A DNA stretch of 64,000 bases from Symbiodinium microadriaticum (Eukaryota; Sar; Dinophyceae; Suessiales; Symbiodiniaceae). Positions 11,031-21,449 of the stretch are shown here, piece by piece. The stretch covers positions 284,546-348,545 of the forward strand of contig LSRX01000696.1 of assembly GCA_001939145.1 (NCBI GenBank), written 5' to 3'. The notes under the pieces were generated by a model. The model had not been told where the DNA came from. It was given only the letters and a program-made list of their open reading frames with translations, and made no database searches. A program made the translations under genes and the position numbers. The stretch's first letter is position 1. Every line of letters starts with the position of its first letter.

Positions 11031-11372
11031 GGGAGCTGTACGGCTGCAGGCACACTGAATGGCGTTGCAACTCATTCTAGCTAGCAGTACCTTATGTGCA
11101 AACTCAGTTCTAAGGACCCATGTCTTTCAAGCAATGCTATAACTGCCTCGAACTTGATTCTCCGCCAAGATGTTCCGGTGCCCCAAGGTCATGTTGCGTG
11201 GGACGCTGTCTGGAGGATTCCAAATGGTCTCTGAAACCCAGCAGCTGACCTTACTTTGTTACATCCTACAAGAAGGGCCTGAAAAATTCAGAATGCGGCT
11301 TTGGGGTACATTCTACTACAACTTCCCAACAAAATAGTTTAAGTAATTATTCAGGTCCCCTAAACCCTAAAC

Positions 11373-11466
11373 CCTTAGGCCCCCACAGTATGCCTGACAA
11401 AACGGCTCCGGCGCGCCTGCCATCTGTCGGGGCAGCTCATACCGACCTTGCCTTGCGGAGGACTGC
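11373..11466 (-). CDS. candidate exon whose donor is GTTTAGGG
   Basis: On the minus strand CACTCAG precedes 94 nt, 31 codons, including RYELPRQMAGAPEPFCQAYC, followed immediately by GTTTAGGG. Short CCCTAAA units lie at 11360-11372 and the long TTTAGGG array starts about 30 bp to the right. Protein unknown. It is one of the clearest exon/telomere-repeat junctions here. Confidence 0.45.
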
Positions 11467-11493
11467 CTGAGTGAGGCGGCAAACGGGCACAAG

Positions 11494-12054
11494 TCGGTTT
11501 AGGGTTCAGGGGTTTAGGGTTTAGGGGTTTAGGGGTTTAGGGGTTTATGGGCTTTAGGGGTTTAGGGTTTAGGGTTTAGGGGGTTAGGGGGTTAGGGGTT
11601 TAGGGGTTAAGGGGTTTAGGGGTTTAGGGGTTTAGGGGTTTAGGGGTTTAGGGTTTAGGGTTTTAGGGTTTAGGGTTTTAGGGTTTAGGGTTTAGGGTTT
11701 TAGGGTTTAGGGTTTAGGGTTTTAGGGTTTAGGGTTTAGGGTTTTAGGGTTTAGGGTTTAGGGTTTTAGGGTTTAGGGTTTAGGGTTTTAGGGTTTAGGG
11801 TTTAGGGTTTTAGGGTTTAGGGTTTAGGGTTTTAGGGTTTAGGGTTTAGGGTTTTAGGGTTTAGGGTTTAGGGTTTTAGGGTTTAGGGTTTAGGGTTTTA
11901 GGGTTTAGGGTTTAGGGTTTTAGGGTTTAGGGTTTAGGGTTTTAGGGTTTAGGGTTTAGGGTTTTAGGGTTTAGGGTTTAGGGTTTTAGGGTTTAGGGTT
12001 TAGGGTTTTAGGGTTTAGGGTTTAGGGTTTTAGGGTTTAGGGTTTAGGGTTTAG
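11494..12054 (+). repeat. long interstitial TTTAGGG array with 22-bp higher-order period
   Basis: The left part (to about 11650) mixes TTTAGGG and TTTAGGGG. From about 11650 to 12040 the array is almost perfectly TTTTAGGG, TTTAGGG, TTTAGGG repeated, a 22-bp higher-order unit. It ends at an assembly gap. It is not a chromosome end: non-telomeric sequence with candidate exons lies on both sides. Confidence 0.97.
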
Positions 12055-12108
12055 NNNNNNNNNNNNNNNNNNNNNNNNNNNNNNNNNNNNNNNNNNNNNN
12101 NNNNNNNN
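12055..12108. other. assembly gap (54 N)
   Basis: A run of 54 undetermined bases between the long TTTAGGG array and an ACAT/ACGT microsatellite. The size may be nominal. Confidence 0.99.
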
Positions 12109-12278
12109 ACATACATACATACATACATACATACGTACGTACGTACGTACGTACGTACATACATACATACATACATACATACATACATGCATACACACAC
12201 ACAGACATACATACATACATACATACATACATACATACGTACGTACGTACGTACGTACATACATACATACATACATAC
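12109..12278. repeat. compound (ACAT)n / (ACGT)n microsatellite
   Basis: Blocks of ACAT and ACGT alternate with period 4. ACGT runs are self-complementary, and an ACAC/ACAG interruption sits near the centre. Confidence 0.97.
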
Positions 12279-12897
12279 CGAAAACCCTCAACCCTAAGAC
12301 TCCAATCCTGGCAATCTTCGGGGGTACCAAGAGGCTGCGCATCACTCTCCCAGAGCTGCTGGGGTCTAGGGTTTAGGCTTTAGGGTTTAGGGTGTAAGCT
12401 GCTGCCTTATAGCCTCCACGTCAGACCACCAACAACTCTAACCACAAGCCCTGAACTCTAAACCCTAAGAAAGTCAAACCCTGGAGCCCTAAACCCTGGA
12501 ACCCGAAACCGCATCTAGGCCCGCAATTTTTTGCACCATGAACGAAAGCGTTCCTGTGAGTCTCGCACGGCCGTGCCGCGGCCACAGAGGACGAGGAGCT
12601 GCAACCCGAGCTCGAAAAATATCTGTGCCTTCTTAGGTCTGAGGGCTTCGGGGTTTGGGGCTTTGGGAGCTCGGGGGTTTTGGATTTTGGGCTTCGGGTT
12701 TGGGGAGGACACCGTGTTCTGTGGGTTTTGGGCTTGAGGCTGTAGCACTCTCTAGGGCTTTAGGGTATTCAGGGTTTCAGGGCAGCCTAGGGTTTGGGTT
12801 CGGGACTATTTGTCAGGGCTTTCTGAAGTCGTCCACTTTAGAGCTTTAGGGTGTTGAGGCCGTTGGGTTGGGGTTTAAGGCTTAGCAGAGCACTTGG

Positions 12898-12993
12898 GTA
12901 CTTCTCTAAATCAGGGTCCCTCTTTAGGTCCTCAATATAGAACGGCACCCGTATAAAAAGGACCCTTAAAGGAACCCTCATTTAGAGAACTAC
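12898..12993. mobile_element. hairpin element, TTCTCTAAATT family
   Basis: The left end GTACTTCTCTAAATCAGGG and the reverse complement of the right end GTAGTTCTCTAAATGAGGG form a terminal inverted repeat around a core containing ACGGCACCC. The same family occurs at 32086-32409 and 46543-46641. About 96 bp, no coding capacity. Confidence 0.7.
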
Positions 12994-13161
12994 CCTTAAT
13001 AGAGCCCTATAATACCCTTATAGAAACCTTTAGAGATCCCTTTAAAAAGCCCGAAAAGGGACCCTACTTGAGGATCTTGGGTCTCTAGGGCTCAGGAAGG
13101 TATGGGGTTAGGAGTCCTTCGGGCTTGGGGTCTTCGGCCTCAAACGTTGGGTGAGGAGTTC

Positions 13162-13247
13162 AGACCCTAAACCCTAACCCCTAAACCCCTAAACCCCTAA
13201 ACCCTAAACCCTAAGGCCCTACGGCCCAAAACCCTAAACCCTAAACC
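13162..13247 (-). repeat. telomere-like block, CCCTAAA orientation
   Basis: CCCTAAA and CCCCTAAA units. Confidence 0.9.
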
Positions 13248-13318
13248 GTGGCTTCGGATCTGGGTGTAGCTCTGAGACTGAGGATCTTACGGTGGTGTGC
13301 TTTGCGGCAGCTTTAAAC

Positions 13319-13633
13319 CTAGACTCGTAGCTTTAGAGCAGGGTCTTCTGGGGAGTTGCTCCTACTGCTGGATTGCAAGTTCGGTGCCCCGGCTTCTTGC
13401 ACGGAAGAAGCGCCTGAATTCGAGCTATTCAAGCTGCTTATGTTGCTGCTTGTGATGGCGAATGAGGTCGTGACGATGCGCAGCAAAGACAACATGTTGC
13501 TCCGGAACACCATCCCACAAACAACTCTCTGTGCCCCGCGTCCTTCGAGTTTCCCAAGAAGACTGCAACAACAGTCTGAGCACAGGGCTGCGGAGAAGGG
13601 GTGCTCACAAAACTCCTGCCAGTCCAGCAATGT
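13319..13633 (-). CDS. candidate exon, possible end of a protein kinase domain
   Basis: On the minus strand CTGAAG precedes a 105-codon frame starting TLLDWQEFCEHPFSA. The W-x-E-F-x-x-HPF pattern resembles the last subdomain of ULK/ATG1-like and other Ser/Thr kinases, where it closes the catalytic domain. The rest is Ser/Asn-rich and may include intron. No other kinase subdomain was found, so this rests on one motif. Confidence 0.3.
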   Translation of the reverse strand, partial: TLLDWQEFCEHPFSAALCSDCCCSLLGKLEGRGAQRVVCGMVFRSNMLSLLRIVTTSFAITSSNISSLNSSNSGASSVQEAGAPNLQSSSRSNSPEDPALKLRV

Positions 13634-13776
13634 CTTCAGGATGAGTAGCTCTCTGTCATTCGAGGACGATAAATATAATAATAGGGGCCCCTCTCATTTC
13701 AATGTTTCATATGATTTCGTCCATGTTCTAACATAGCTATCAAAAAGGAATCCTACGGCCCTACAGTACGGAACAG

Positions 13777-13952
13777 TATCAGAAACCCCAAAAGCCCTAC
13801 ACCCCAAAACCCTGAAACCCTAAAACCCTACAAACCCTATAAACCCTATAAACCCAGTAAACCCTACAAACCCTATAAACCCTATAAACCCAGTAAACCC
13901 AGTAAACCCAGTAAACCCTATAAACCCTATAAACCCTATAAACCCTATACAC
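13777..13952 (-). repeat. CCCTATAAA nonamer variant of the telomere-like repeat
   Basis: A 9-bp variant (CCCTATAAA, CCCAGTAAA, CCCTACAAA) repeated about a dozen times. It directly precedes the exon 13953-14041; on the minus strand the intron starts GTGTATAGGG, so the variant repeat supplies the donor GT. Confidence 0.9.
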
Positions 13953-14041
13953 CCAGTAGCTCTTGAAGCCTCGAGAGAGCTCCCAGCCGAGCCTGGAGCA
14001 GACTGGCGCGCAAGACGCCACCACGACGGCCCCGAAGCAGC
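13953..14041 (-). CDS. candidate exon between inverted telomere-like blocks
   Basis: CTCAAG precedes and GTGTATAGGG follows 89 nt on the minus strand. The frame contains LRASLLQARLGALSRLQELL, a likely amphipathic helix. Phase 1 in, 1 out. Family unknown. The block to the right (14056 onward) is TTTAGGG. Confidence 0.45.
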
Positions 14042-14055
14042 CTTGAGCTTTCAAG

Positions 14056-14190
14056 CGGGGTTTAGGGCTTCTAGGGTTTAGGGCTTAGGGTTTAGGGGTT
14101 TAGGGGTTTAGGGATGTTTAGGGGTTTAGGGGTTTAGGGGTTTAGGTTTTTAGGGGTTTAGGGGTTTAGGGATGCTTTAGGGTTTAGGGT
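14056..14190 (+). repeat. telomere-like block, TTTAGGG/TTTAGGGG orientation
   Basis: Predominantly the 8-mer TTTAGGGG with GATG interruptions. Confidence 0.9.
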
Positions 14191-14500
14191 TTAGGGATAC
14201 TGGCAGGGAATCTGCAGGATCTATGGATGGGAGCTTGGACTTCGAAGATCAGCGCTGAACCCTCGAAGTCCGAAGGTGCTTTTCATCTCACAGCCCTGAC
14301 TCCGACACCCGGGCGCCTGCTGCAGACCGCCCGAGCACTGCTCCATCTGGACCTCGACTCTTGGGTGTAGGGTTGCGTGCATGGCCAGACAGACAGTCAC
14401 GACAGCACATTGTCGTCAGGTGTGTCATCTCATTACCGACAGCAGCAGGGAAACGCCACCCCATTGCCATCAGTCGCCAACATAATCCCAATCATTGTCG

Positions 14501-14531
14501 TCGTCATCATCATCATCATCATCAGCCGCAG

Positions 14532-14562
<31 letters not shown>

Positions 14563-14720
14563 AGCAACATCATGTTCATCAGCATCATCATCATCATCAT
14601 CATCATCATTATCTTCATCACCACCGTCATCGTCATTGCCATCATCCCCACAGTCATTACCTATTCTTCTTCATCAACTTCATCATCGTCGCTTTCAGTA
14701 CAATCACTACCACTAGCATC
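14501..14720. repeat. CAT/CAG triplet-rich tract
   Basis: ATC and CAG triplets with interruptions. Open frames through it encode only His, Ile, Ser or Met runs. Confidence 0.9.
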
Positions 14721-15771
14721 ACCATCGCCCTCATCATTCTTCATAGAAACACTACACCCACTCGTAACCATGGCCACCATCGCAGACACGATGATAGTCA
14801 TGTTCGGCATCAGCAACTGTTCGTGCACATTTCCAATTCGAGGTATGGCCACTGCTGGGAGCCTGGCGTGCACCCTCCTGACGGCTGGGTATCCTAATGC
14901 CCACCATCTTCTGCAAACGCTGGGCCAGGAAGTGGATAGACACCAAGGTTTCCGGAAATGCTGGCAGACACCCGAAGCCAAGGCAGATTGAACCAACAGG
15001 CGTCGGCACTGCACTCTTCGATTAAAGCTTTTGGAGTCTCGCTGCTCCGCAAAATGAGGGAAGCCCCTGATCCAATTTGGATATCGCCGAAAAGGCTGAA
15101 CGGTCCCTAAACCCTAAAGCCTGCACTAAACCCCGTAGATCCCCTACTCCTACGGCCAACAGCCTGGTCCACATCGTGGCGCGCACAGCCGAACCGCGGA
15201 GTGGTTGGAAAACTTAAAACTGTCCTTTCACGGAGGATAGACAGGGCCCTAAATCGACCGATGTCCTGCTCCTGCAACAAGACGCCCTTGGAAATGCTAC
15301 CTCAACCGTTCATGTCTATTCTTGATTGCGAACCTCGACAAAGGACGACCCTGCATGCATTCCATCTTCGTCCATTCAGACGACGACGGAACAACAGTCC
15401 GAAGCATGAAGCTCATTTCCCAAAACAACTTAACCCTAAATCCTCTGCGCCATCCAGGCAATTGCGTCGTTTGTGCAAGCTTGCGTTGCGGAGACCTGCC
15501 AGAGGTTGAAAGTTGAAACTGTATTGCTTTGAAGACGCAACAGGGATTTTGGCTTACGGTTTTGGGTCATCACTGCCACGTCACGCATGCTTTCACTGTC
15601 GTCGACGAACACATTAAGACATTAATCAAATCCTAAACCCGGAACCCCTAATGCCGGAATCCGAAACCAAAGCCAATCGGAACCCAAGGGACTGCATGAC
15701 GCTTTACAGGCATGGGCTCTACATCTTCACTACAAAAACCGCATATGAGAATATGAACCCATGAACTCTCT

Positions 15772-15882
15772 TCAGAGATCATCTTCTCCCCTGAGAAAAG
15801 GCGGCGCCTGCTCGGGAAGCCACGTGAGACCAGTGAACTCAGCTCCCCCCGGGGTGCAGCAGATCAGCTCGCAGTGGTACAC
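15772..15882 (-). CDS. hydrolase terminal exon with catalytic His and stop
   Basis: AG at 15884-15883, then VYHCELICCTPGGAEF and 20 further residues to TGA at 15774-15772. The histidine follows LYDG from the previous exon across a GC-AG intron, as expected for the family. The C-terminal tail is not typical of the family and may be lineage-specific. Confidence 0.75.
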   Translation of the reverse strand: MYHCELICCTPGGAEFTGLTWLPEQAPPFLRGEDDL

Positions 15883-18698
15883 CTCGTCTCAGAAATCCTA
15901 CCGGGCCCTTTTTTTATGAAGGGGCCGGAAGAACAAGGGGCCGGAAGAACAAGTAGTGACTATCACAACAAGGGGAGATTCTGACGAATCATTCCGACCC
16001 GGCAGAGAGCTTTGAGATGTCCAAGGCAGTCCTGCAAAAGGCGAACCACAGCCCAGGCGCCCCATCGTAGAGTTTCAACGTCTTGTCGGTGGCCTTGGCC
16101 TCGTCGTACAGCCGCTGCCTGGCAAAATTCTAAGACGATAGGCTTTTTTGATGTGTTGAACATCCTTCAGTCCTGTCACGTACGCCCTGCACCACTGCAG
16201 TGTGGTCAAAATCTGCAACATGACCACGCACAACTCACCGCAAGCATTGGCTGCTCGATGCAGCACCGCCACGACGTCGCGGGATCCGTGATCTTGTCCG
16301 ACGTGCCATGCAAGACGATGAAAGGCGTCCTCACCTCATCGCAGCCCAGACTTCGGACCACAGGTTGCGTCCGCATTGTGCGATGATCATGATCGCATGT
16401 TTATCTATGTATTCAGCTCGTTGTGCATTCAAGGTATACATCGCAACCAAGCAGTATCACGTGACCCTGGCGCACACAATGAACTTTTGTGCTACCATTG
16501 GCGCACCTCCTTCAGATGGTCATCCAGCCAGTCGGTGAAGGTGAAGCCCATCTCCCGGCCCGAAGCCAAGAAAGGCGAGGTTCCCTTCATGGAGAAGGGG
16601 TTGACCTTCTCGTACCTTGGTTCGTCTCTATAACGTCTTGCCAGCCCGATCGCATATTGAAATCCGCCACCTTGTGACTTATACCATGATCAGACACAAG
16701 TTCAGCCTATACAGCATGCCATCACAGGACCTCTATTCACTGGAAACCGCATATTATGAGTCTGTAAACTGTGTTTCTACCTATAGTTCGTTCTGGGTTG
16801 GCATTGTAGCTGCTAATGGGTCAAAAACTGCTCTCAGCTTGGCTATTACTGTTGTCATGATATTTGCCGTTGCTGCATAACCTTTTAGATTTCATGTTTC
16901 ATAGCGGTGCACGCATGCATGTATGCACACATACAAACTAGCATACACATACGCATATACAGAGGTGAGCGGATACCCACCTAGCCAACTGTTCAGTCGA
17001 ATGGAAGCGACAGAAGGTGAACAGTAATGCTCAGTCATGTCTGACAGATGAGATGTTGCAATACCGCAGAGTCTGAAGTCTAGTCTGGAAAATACCGGAC
17101 ATACTGTAACACTGTAAACACCTCTTTACTACCAGGCCCTCGAAGCTTAAAACCCCAAACCCTTAAAGACAAGAAGCACTGGCCCCTGTGTCGGTACCCG
17201 GAAATCGAAATCGGCCAGGCCTCCGGGCAAGGCGGCACTCTGAAGATCTGAGAACATTCTGTATAAACGAAGCCCATTGTGGGTTTTAAGGTTTCTAGTT
17301 TGGGCTTTTTTGCTGTTTCGGGCGTGGGTCCAGGGTTTACGGGCCCATAAGGTTTCTGGTGTGGGTATATTTTGCTGTTTCGGGAAACGTCCAGGGTTTA
17401 GGCTCCGGGCTTATGGCTTCTGACATCCCAGGCCGGCCCGTGTGCAAAACCGAGGTCCCTGCTCTTGACCGGCGTGATCGGCCAGGTGGGTAGCCTCGAA
17501 AGACTCAGCCAGGAAACCCTGTGAATCTCACGAGCAGCAGTAGTAAACAGCACTCATGATTGCAATGGTATAATGATGACGATAATATTCTGTTTCCTTA
17601 TGGTATCTTATATTCGGTTAGCCTATATTACGTTACACTAAATGGTATCATCATCTATCCTAAACCCTAAAACCACCAAACCTGCAGGCAGGCGACAGCC
17701 TCGCAACGAGGTGCTTGAAAACCATCTGCACGATCCAAGGAGGCTTCACTTCCTCGCTGACTGTCAGCATGGGGCCCTTCAAGACCACCTCAGATGACCG
17801 CCACAGGCCGGCCCCTCAATGATTTGGATAAGATTCCTTGATGCGGTATCTTAAGGGTTTCTTTCAGGGGTTCTAATAGTGGTTTGGGCGCAAAGGGGCG
17901 CTCAAGCAAGATCTTCCCAGACTTACATGCACGTGCCTGTTCAGCTCAGGTGCGCCACGGAAGTAGGTCGGTCTCTGCAAGGCCATGCAAATCGCCAGGC
18001 CGCCCCCTAAAGAATTTCCTTCCAGGATCACTGAAATGTGGTCTCTCACTTGCAGGAACCCTAAACCCTGAACCCTAAACCCTGAGCCGGAAAATCGTCA
18101 ACCCTGAAGACCGTCCTGCAACGAAGAGTGGAAGTGACTTGCACTCCTGCGACCTGATCAGGGCGGAGTCTGACTGTGGATTCACTGCAACAGCACCTTC
18201 GAAGCCTGCAGCCCACAACCCTAAACCCTCAACCACTCTAAATCAAGGCATCTCAGTGGCACAAGGATCTCCGTGTGCTCCCAGATCTTGTCCATAAAGG
18301 CCCACCAGTCGGGAATGTAGGCCAAAAGGCCATCCTGAAAGGGAGGCCCGACTCTTAGCAGGTCCTCTTCTAGGCTCTAGAAGTCCTCAGATGAGCAAGA
18401 AGCCGCCAACACAGATCCGAAACAGCAACTCCAACATGCTCAAAAGCTCCCGAGAAATCGGATATATCCAGACCCAGACTTGCAGATGCACCTTTTGTTG
18501 AGGGGGGCGGGGGGGGGCGAGTGGGGAAGAGCCCTAATTACCTCCCCTGTTCTCTCGTCCAAGCTGCGGAACGCCCGTGTGAGGGAAGATCTGGCATCCT
18601 TTGCTGCGCAACTCTCCGCTGTGTACGTAAATGTGGAAGGCACGGCCGTACGCCGCACAAATGTAGGTATGTCCAGGTATGTCTGATAAAAAGAGGAA

Positions 18699-18783
<85 letters not shown>

Positions 18784-19750
18784 CAGAGAAAGAGAAAGAG
18801 AGAGCGAGAGACTGAGAGACAGAAACGCCGAGAGGCAGAGAGACAGAGGTCGATAGGTAGGTAGCTAGGTGGTAGGTAGGGAGGGAGGGAGGGTGGCGAG
18901 GAGTAGGCAGAAGCAGCAGGTGGAGGTTCGGCAGGTAGGAGGGCAGGGGCCAGGGGGAGGGAGCGGAGGGGAGGGGATTGGGTGTATACAATGCTGGAAG
19001 GGTTCAGGCTGTGGGGTGTCAGCTGGAGATTTCAAGTCGTTCGGGGTTTCGGGTGCAATGTTCAGGGTTTAGATAATATAGTGGTAACTGCATTACTAAC
19101 CTTACAACAATCTGAAGGCTAGGTAATCCATCCAACTTGTAGCCCGAGCAGTAACTTTAATAGCAACTTCATCAGCAACCCTATCAGTAGCAATACTAGA
19201 ACCGTACAAGAGTTTCGGTCTGGAGTCAGGTGTACGACCCGATGCCAAGCGGCAACACCATGGCACCAGCCCGCGCAAACTCCGCCAAGTTCTGGCAGCA
19301 AACGAAACATCTAGACTCTTTAAAGCCCTGCGGTGTCTTGCTGCAGGTGTTGTGCATACCGCGCGCCTCGACATAGAGGTCGGAGTTGGAACTATAGCCA
19401 TGCAGAAAGACCTGGTTCAAGCCGAATCGGAGAGTCCTAAACCCTAAACCCTACACCCTAAACCCTAAACCCTAAACCCTAACTCTGGGGGACGAAGACC
19501 TGCAATCTGAGCCCGGAGCGACCGCGTGCGTCGGTGCCTTGTTCTTCGGCTTCAGGATGTAACTGAAGAGCTGGGTCCCATCTTTGAGGCCTCAAAGAGA
19601 CGCAACGGGGCTTAGAGGCTTACGGGTTTAGGGTTTATAGGGACTACAATAACCACAATCCTCATGACTCCGACAGGGACAAGCTCAGAACTTTGCCGCT
19701 TTCTTCCGCTTCTGCCAGGCCACGATGCATGTTGGATCGAAGCTCCACAT
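15772..19750 (-). CDS. alpha/beta hydrolase, monoacylglycerol lipase / lysophospholipase-like, 13 exons
   Basis: Exons read on the minus strand, high to low: 19750-19687, 19581-19520, 19411-19367, 19291-19246, 18334-18255, 18153-18122, 18030-17954, 17788-17682, 17237-17198, about 16627-16507, 16334-16273, 16118-16061 and 15882-15772 with a TGA. Together about 300 residues, the usual family length. Visible in order: oxyanion segment VFLHGYSSNS, GLLAYIPDWWAFMD, nucleophile elbow ILEGNSLGGG, cap start LKGPMLTVSEEVKPPWIVQM, FIVLHGTSDKITDP with the acid, TLKLYDG and VYHCE with the histidine. The family cleaves monoacylglycerols, lysophospholipids or related esters; the substrate is not determinable. 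Most junctions are phase-compatible; donors include GT, GC and probably GA. Unresolved: the short exon carrying the usual D-x-x-GHG-x-S segment (between 19246 and 18334, a region holding a GA microsatellite) and junctions at 18122/18030 and 17198/16627. The ATG at 19750 could be internal to a longer 5' exon. Confidence 0.85.
16273..16334 (-). CDS. hydrolase catalytic-acid exon (DKITDP)
   Basis: 62 nt reading VRTPFIVLHGTSDKITDPAT. The HG-x-x-D-x-x-T-D-P motif carries the catalytic aspartate of the family. It ends in phase 2 before GTGGCG and joins to QRLYDEAKATDKTLKLYDG in the next exon (16118-16061), restoring the family motif exactly. Confidence 0.85.
17682..17788 (-). CDS. hydrolase cap exon (KPPWIVQM)
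   Basis: 107 nt: AG at 17790-17789, then VVLKGPMLTVSEEVKPPWIV to LSPAC, and the donor CAG|GTTTGG. The segment matches the conserved PM...PPW region that follows the nucleophile helix in plant and bacterial monoacylglycerol lipase-like proteins. The intron after it begins with G-rich telomere-like repeat. Confidence 0.85.
17954..18030 (-). CDS. hydrolase nucleophile exon (GNSLGG)
   Basis: 77 nt after ATTTCAG. The frame reads ILEGNSLGGGLAICMALQRP and ends YFRG. G-N-S-L-G is the Gly-x-Ser-x-Gly elbow that carries the catalytic serine. The exon ends before GCACCT (GC donor), giving YFRG joined to VVLKGPM in phase 0. Confidence 0.85.
18700..18790. repeat. (GA)n microsatellite
   Basis: Nearly pure AG dinucleotides, followed to about 18860 by degenerate GA-rich sequence. 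Inside the hydrolase gene, in the interval where one short exon could not be located. Confidence 0.95.
19437..19485 (-). repeat. telomere-like block inside a hydrolase intron
   Basis: CCCTAAA units between the exons ending 19520 and starting 19411; in gene sense the repeat is G-rich TTTAGGG in the 5' part of the intron. Confidence 0.9.
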
Positions 19751-20219
19751 CAGCAGAAGCGGCCACAGCTTTCGCTCCGGGGCTGATGCACTCACCGGGC
19801 CTCCATCAGAGCCATCTAGACTCAGAAAAGACACGCAGGCTCCAATGTCAGAAGACCTACAACAACACAGGGCTTCGGGTTCAGGAGGTTTTTGAAGCCT
19901 TGCTTTTAGACAAAAACCGTTTTTCTCCGCACACAGCAAGAAGAGGCCTTCGGGATGAGACCCACAAGACACACTCCAAAAAGCCCAGAAGCTCTGACAG
20001 AAGCGCAGCTTGCAGCCATAGTGGCGGTATGAGAGCTCGCCTCTGCTCGCCCGTAAGGATATGCGCGATGCCTCAATGAAAGCATGAAGCAACCAGTACC
20101 CTTCTTAGGGCCTTAGGGTTTTTTTGTTTAAAGTGCTCTGGGACTTTCTCTCAGCTGAGGTCTGGTCGCAGCCATCAAGGCGGTTTAGGGTTTAGGGTTT
20201 AGGGTCCCCTCTTCATCGA

Positions 20220-20760
20220 TGGCGGGACGAGGATGAGGATGCACGTAGTAAGGATGGTGGGGCGAGATCTCCAACTCAACCACTCGCATTTACCCGTCCC
20301 TTCTATAACTATGGGTACTTTCAGCGCAACCGCGGGGAATGAAAGTTCTCCCAGCCAAGAGACGTCGTCGAAGCCATTTGTGAAGGAAAAACCCACCAGT
20401 CAAGCAGCCAACAGCTGTAACAGCTAGCATGGCTTCAAGAAACTTGCCCTGAAAGCGAACAACAGCTGCGGATGAGATGGAGACTTGGGGATCTTTGTTG
20501 CACCATCAGTGACACAAGCTGAGCCCGAAGATAAGGTGTGAACAATGGTGACACTACCACACAGCAACGACTGTCAGAAACATAATTGCAGGGCCCAGAA
20601 TCATGACCAGTTAAACCAATTTCTGATGACGACGGCGACGTGGGTGGTGACGATGATGATCATGATGACGTCGAGGATGCTGATGGTGGTGATGGTGATG
20701 GCGATGGTGGGGACGGTGGGGATGGTGGTGATGGTGGTGTTGGTCGTGATGGTGGCGATG
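20220..20760. other. no confident gene
   Basis: A minus frame near 20250-20380 reads FDDVSWLGELSFPAVALKVP and could be coding, but no motif or clear splice sites support it. The right part is a GAT-rich decayed microsatellite. Confidence 0.3.
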
Positions 20761-20930
20761 ATGGCGATGGTGGTGGGTGATGGTAGGTGATGGTGGTGAT
20801 GGTGGTGATGGTGGTGATGGTGGTGATGGTGGTGATGGTGGTGATGGTGGTGATGGGGGGGATGGTGGTGATGGTGGTGATGGTGGTGATGGTGGTGATG
20901 GTGGTGATGGTGGTGATGGCGCAGATGGCG
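20761..20930. repeat. (GATGGTGGT)n 9-bp tandem repeat
   Basis: About 17 units of a 9-mer, with a GGGGGG interruption near 20855. Frames give Asp-Gly-Gly or Pro-Pro-Ser runs. Confidence 0.95.
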
Positions 20931-21449
20931 GTGCTTGTAGACTCGTAGACGATGGCAACGAGGGCAAGCATGCCAGACGTATCAACACTAAGATCTACCA
21001 GAATCTACCCTGTCCAATATGCCCTACTCGTAGAAACCTTCCTGCTTTCTGCAAACCACTTAGAGTAGTATAAGACGACAAAACGACAACGACGATGCTT
21101 CAGCAAGAGAAAGTTTTCCCAAGCACGAATTAACAATGCCACAAACGCGGCCAGTTGGTTGGTGTCTTGGTGTAGAACCAAACGTTCTACTGTGTTGTAC
21201 TGTTCTTCTCATCAGCAACCGGCACACACAACCAACCAACCAAAATGACCTGGATGCACTGCTTCAGCTACGGCAGGAACCAGGAAGAGGCTGCTTCTGC
21301 TCTGCTAAGCCAAGCTGCCGAAAAGAATGGAATTAGCTAATGAGCGCAAGGCGTGCATGAATTACTGGAAGCCGATGGGCGAGGAAGGACCTCATGAATA
21401 CCCTTTAAGCCTTCTAAAGTTTCTGGCCTTAGGCTCACGAATGCAAGTC

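Noticed and set aside
11168..11340. 56-codon plus-strand frame (MFRCPKVMLRGTLSGGFQMV...)
   Set aside because: Protein-like, but isolated, without splice or homology support and in a region where all other candidates are on the minus strand.
11494..12054. True chromosome end
   Set aside because: Non-telomeric sequence with exon candidates lies on both sides, and many shorter blocks of both orientations occur through the window.
14661..15014. 117-codon minus-strand frame near the CAT/CAG tract
   Set aside because: No motif, overlapping frames of similar length on both strands, bounded by microsatellite.
16240..16334. Two-base frameshift in the hydrolase catalytic-acid exon
   Set aside because: The apparent frame change after ITDPAT is explained by a GT donor at 16272; joining to 16118 restores the family motif in phase.
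18440..18991. 183-codon minus-strand frame
   Set aside because: Mostly the (GA)n microsatellite read as Ser/Leu; lies in a hydrolase intron.
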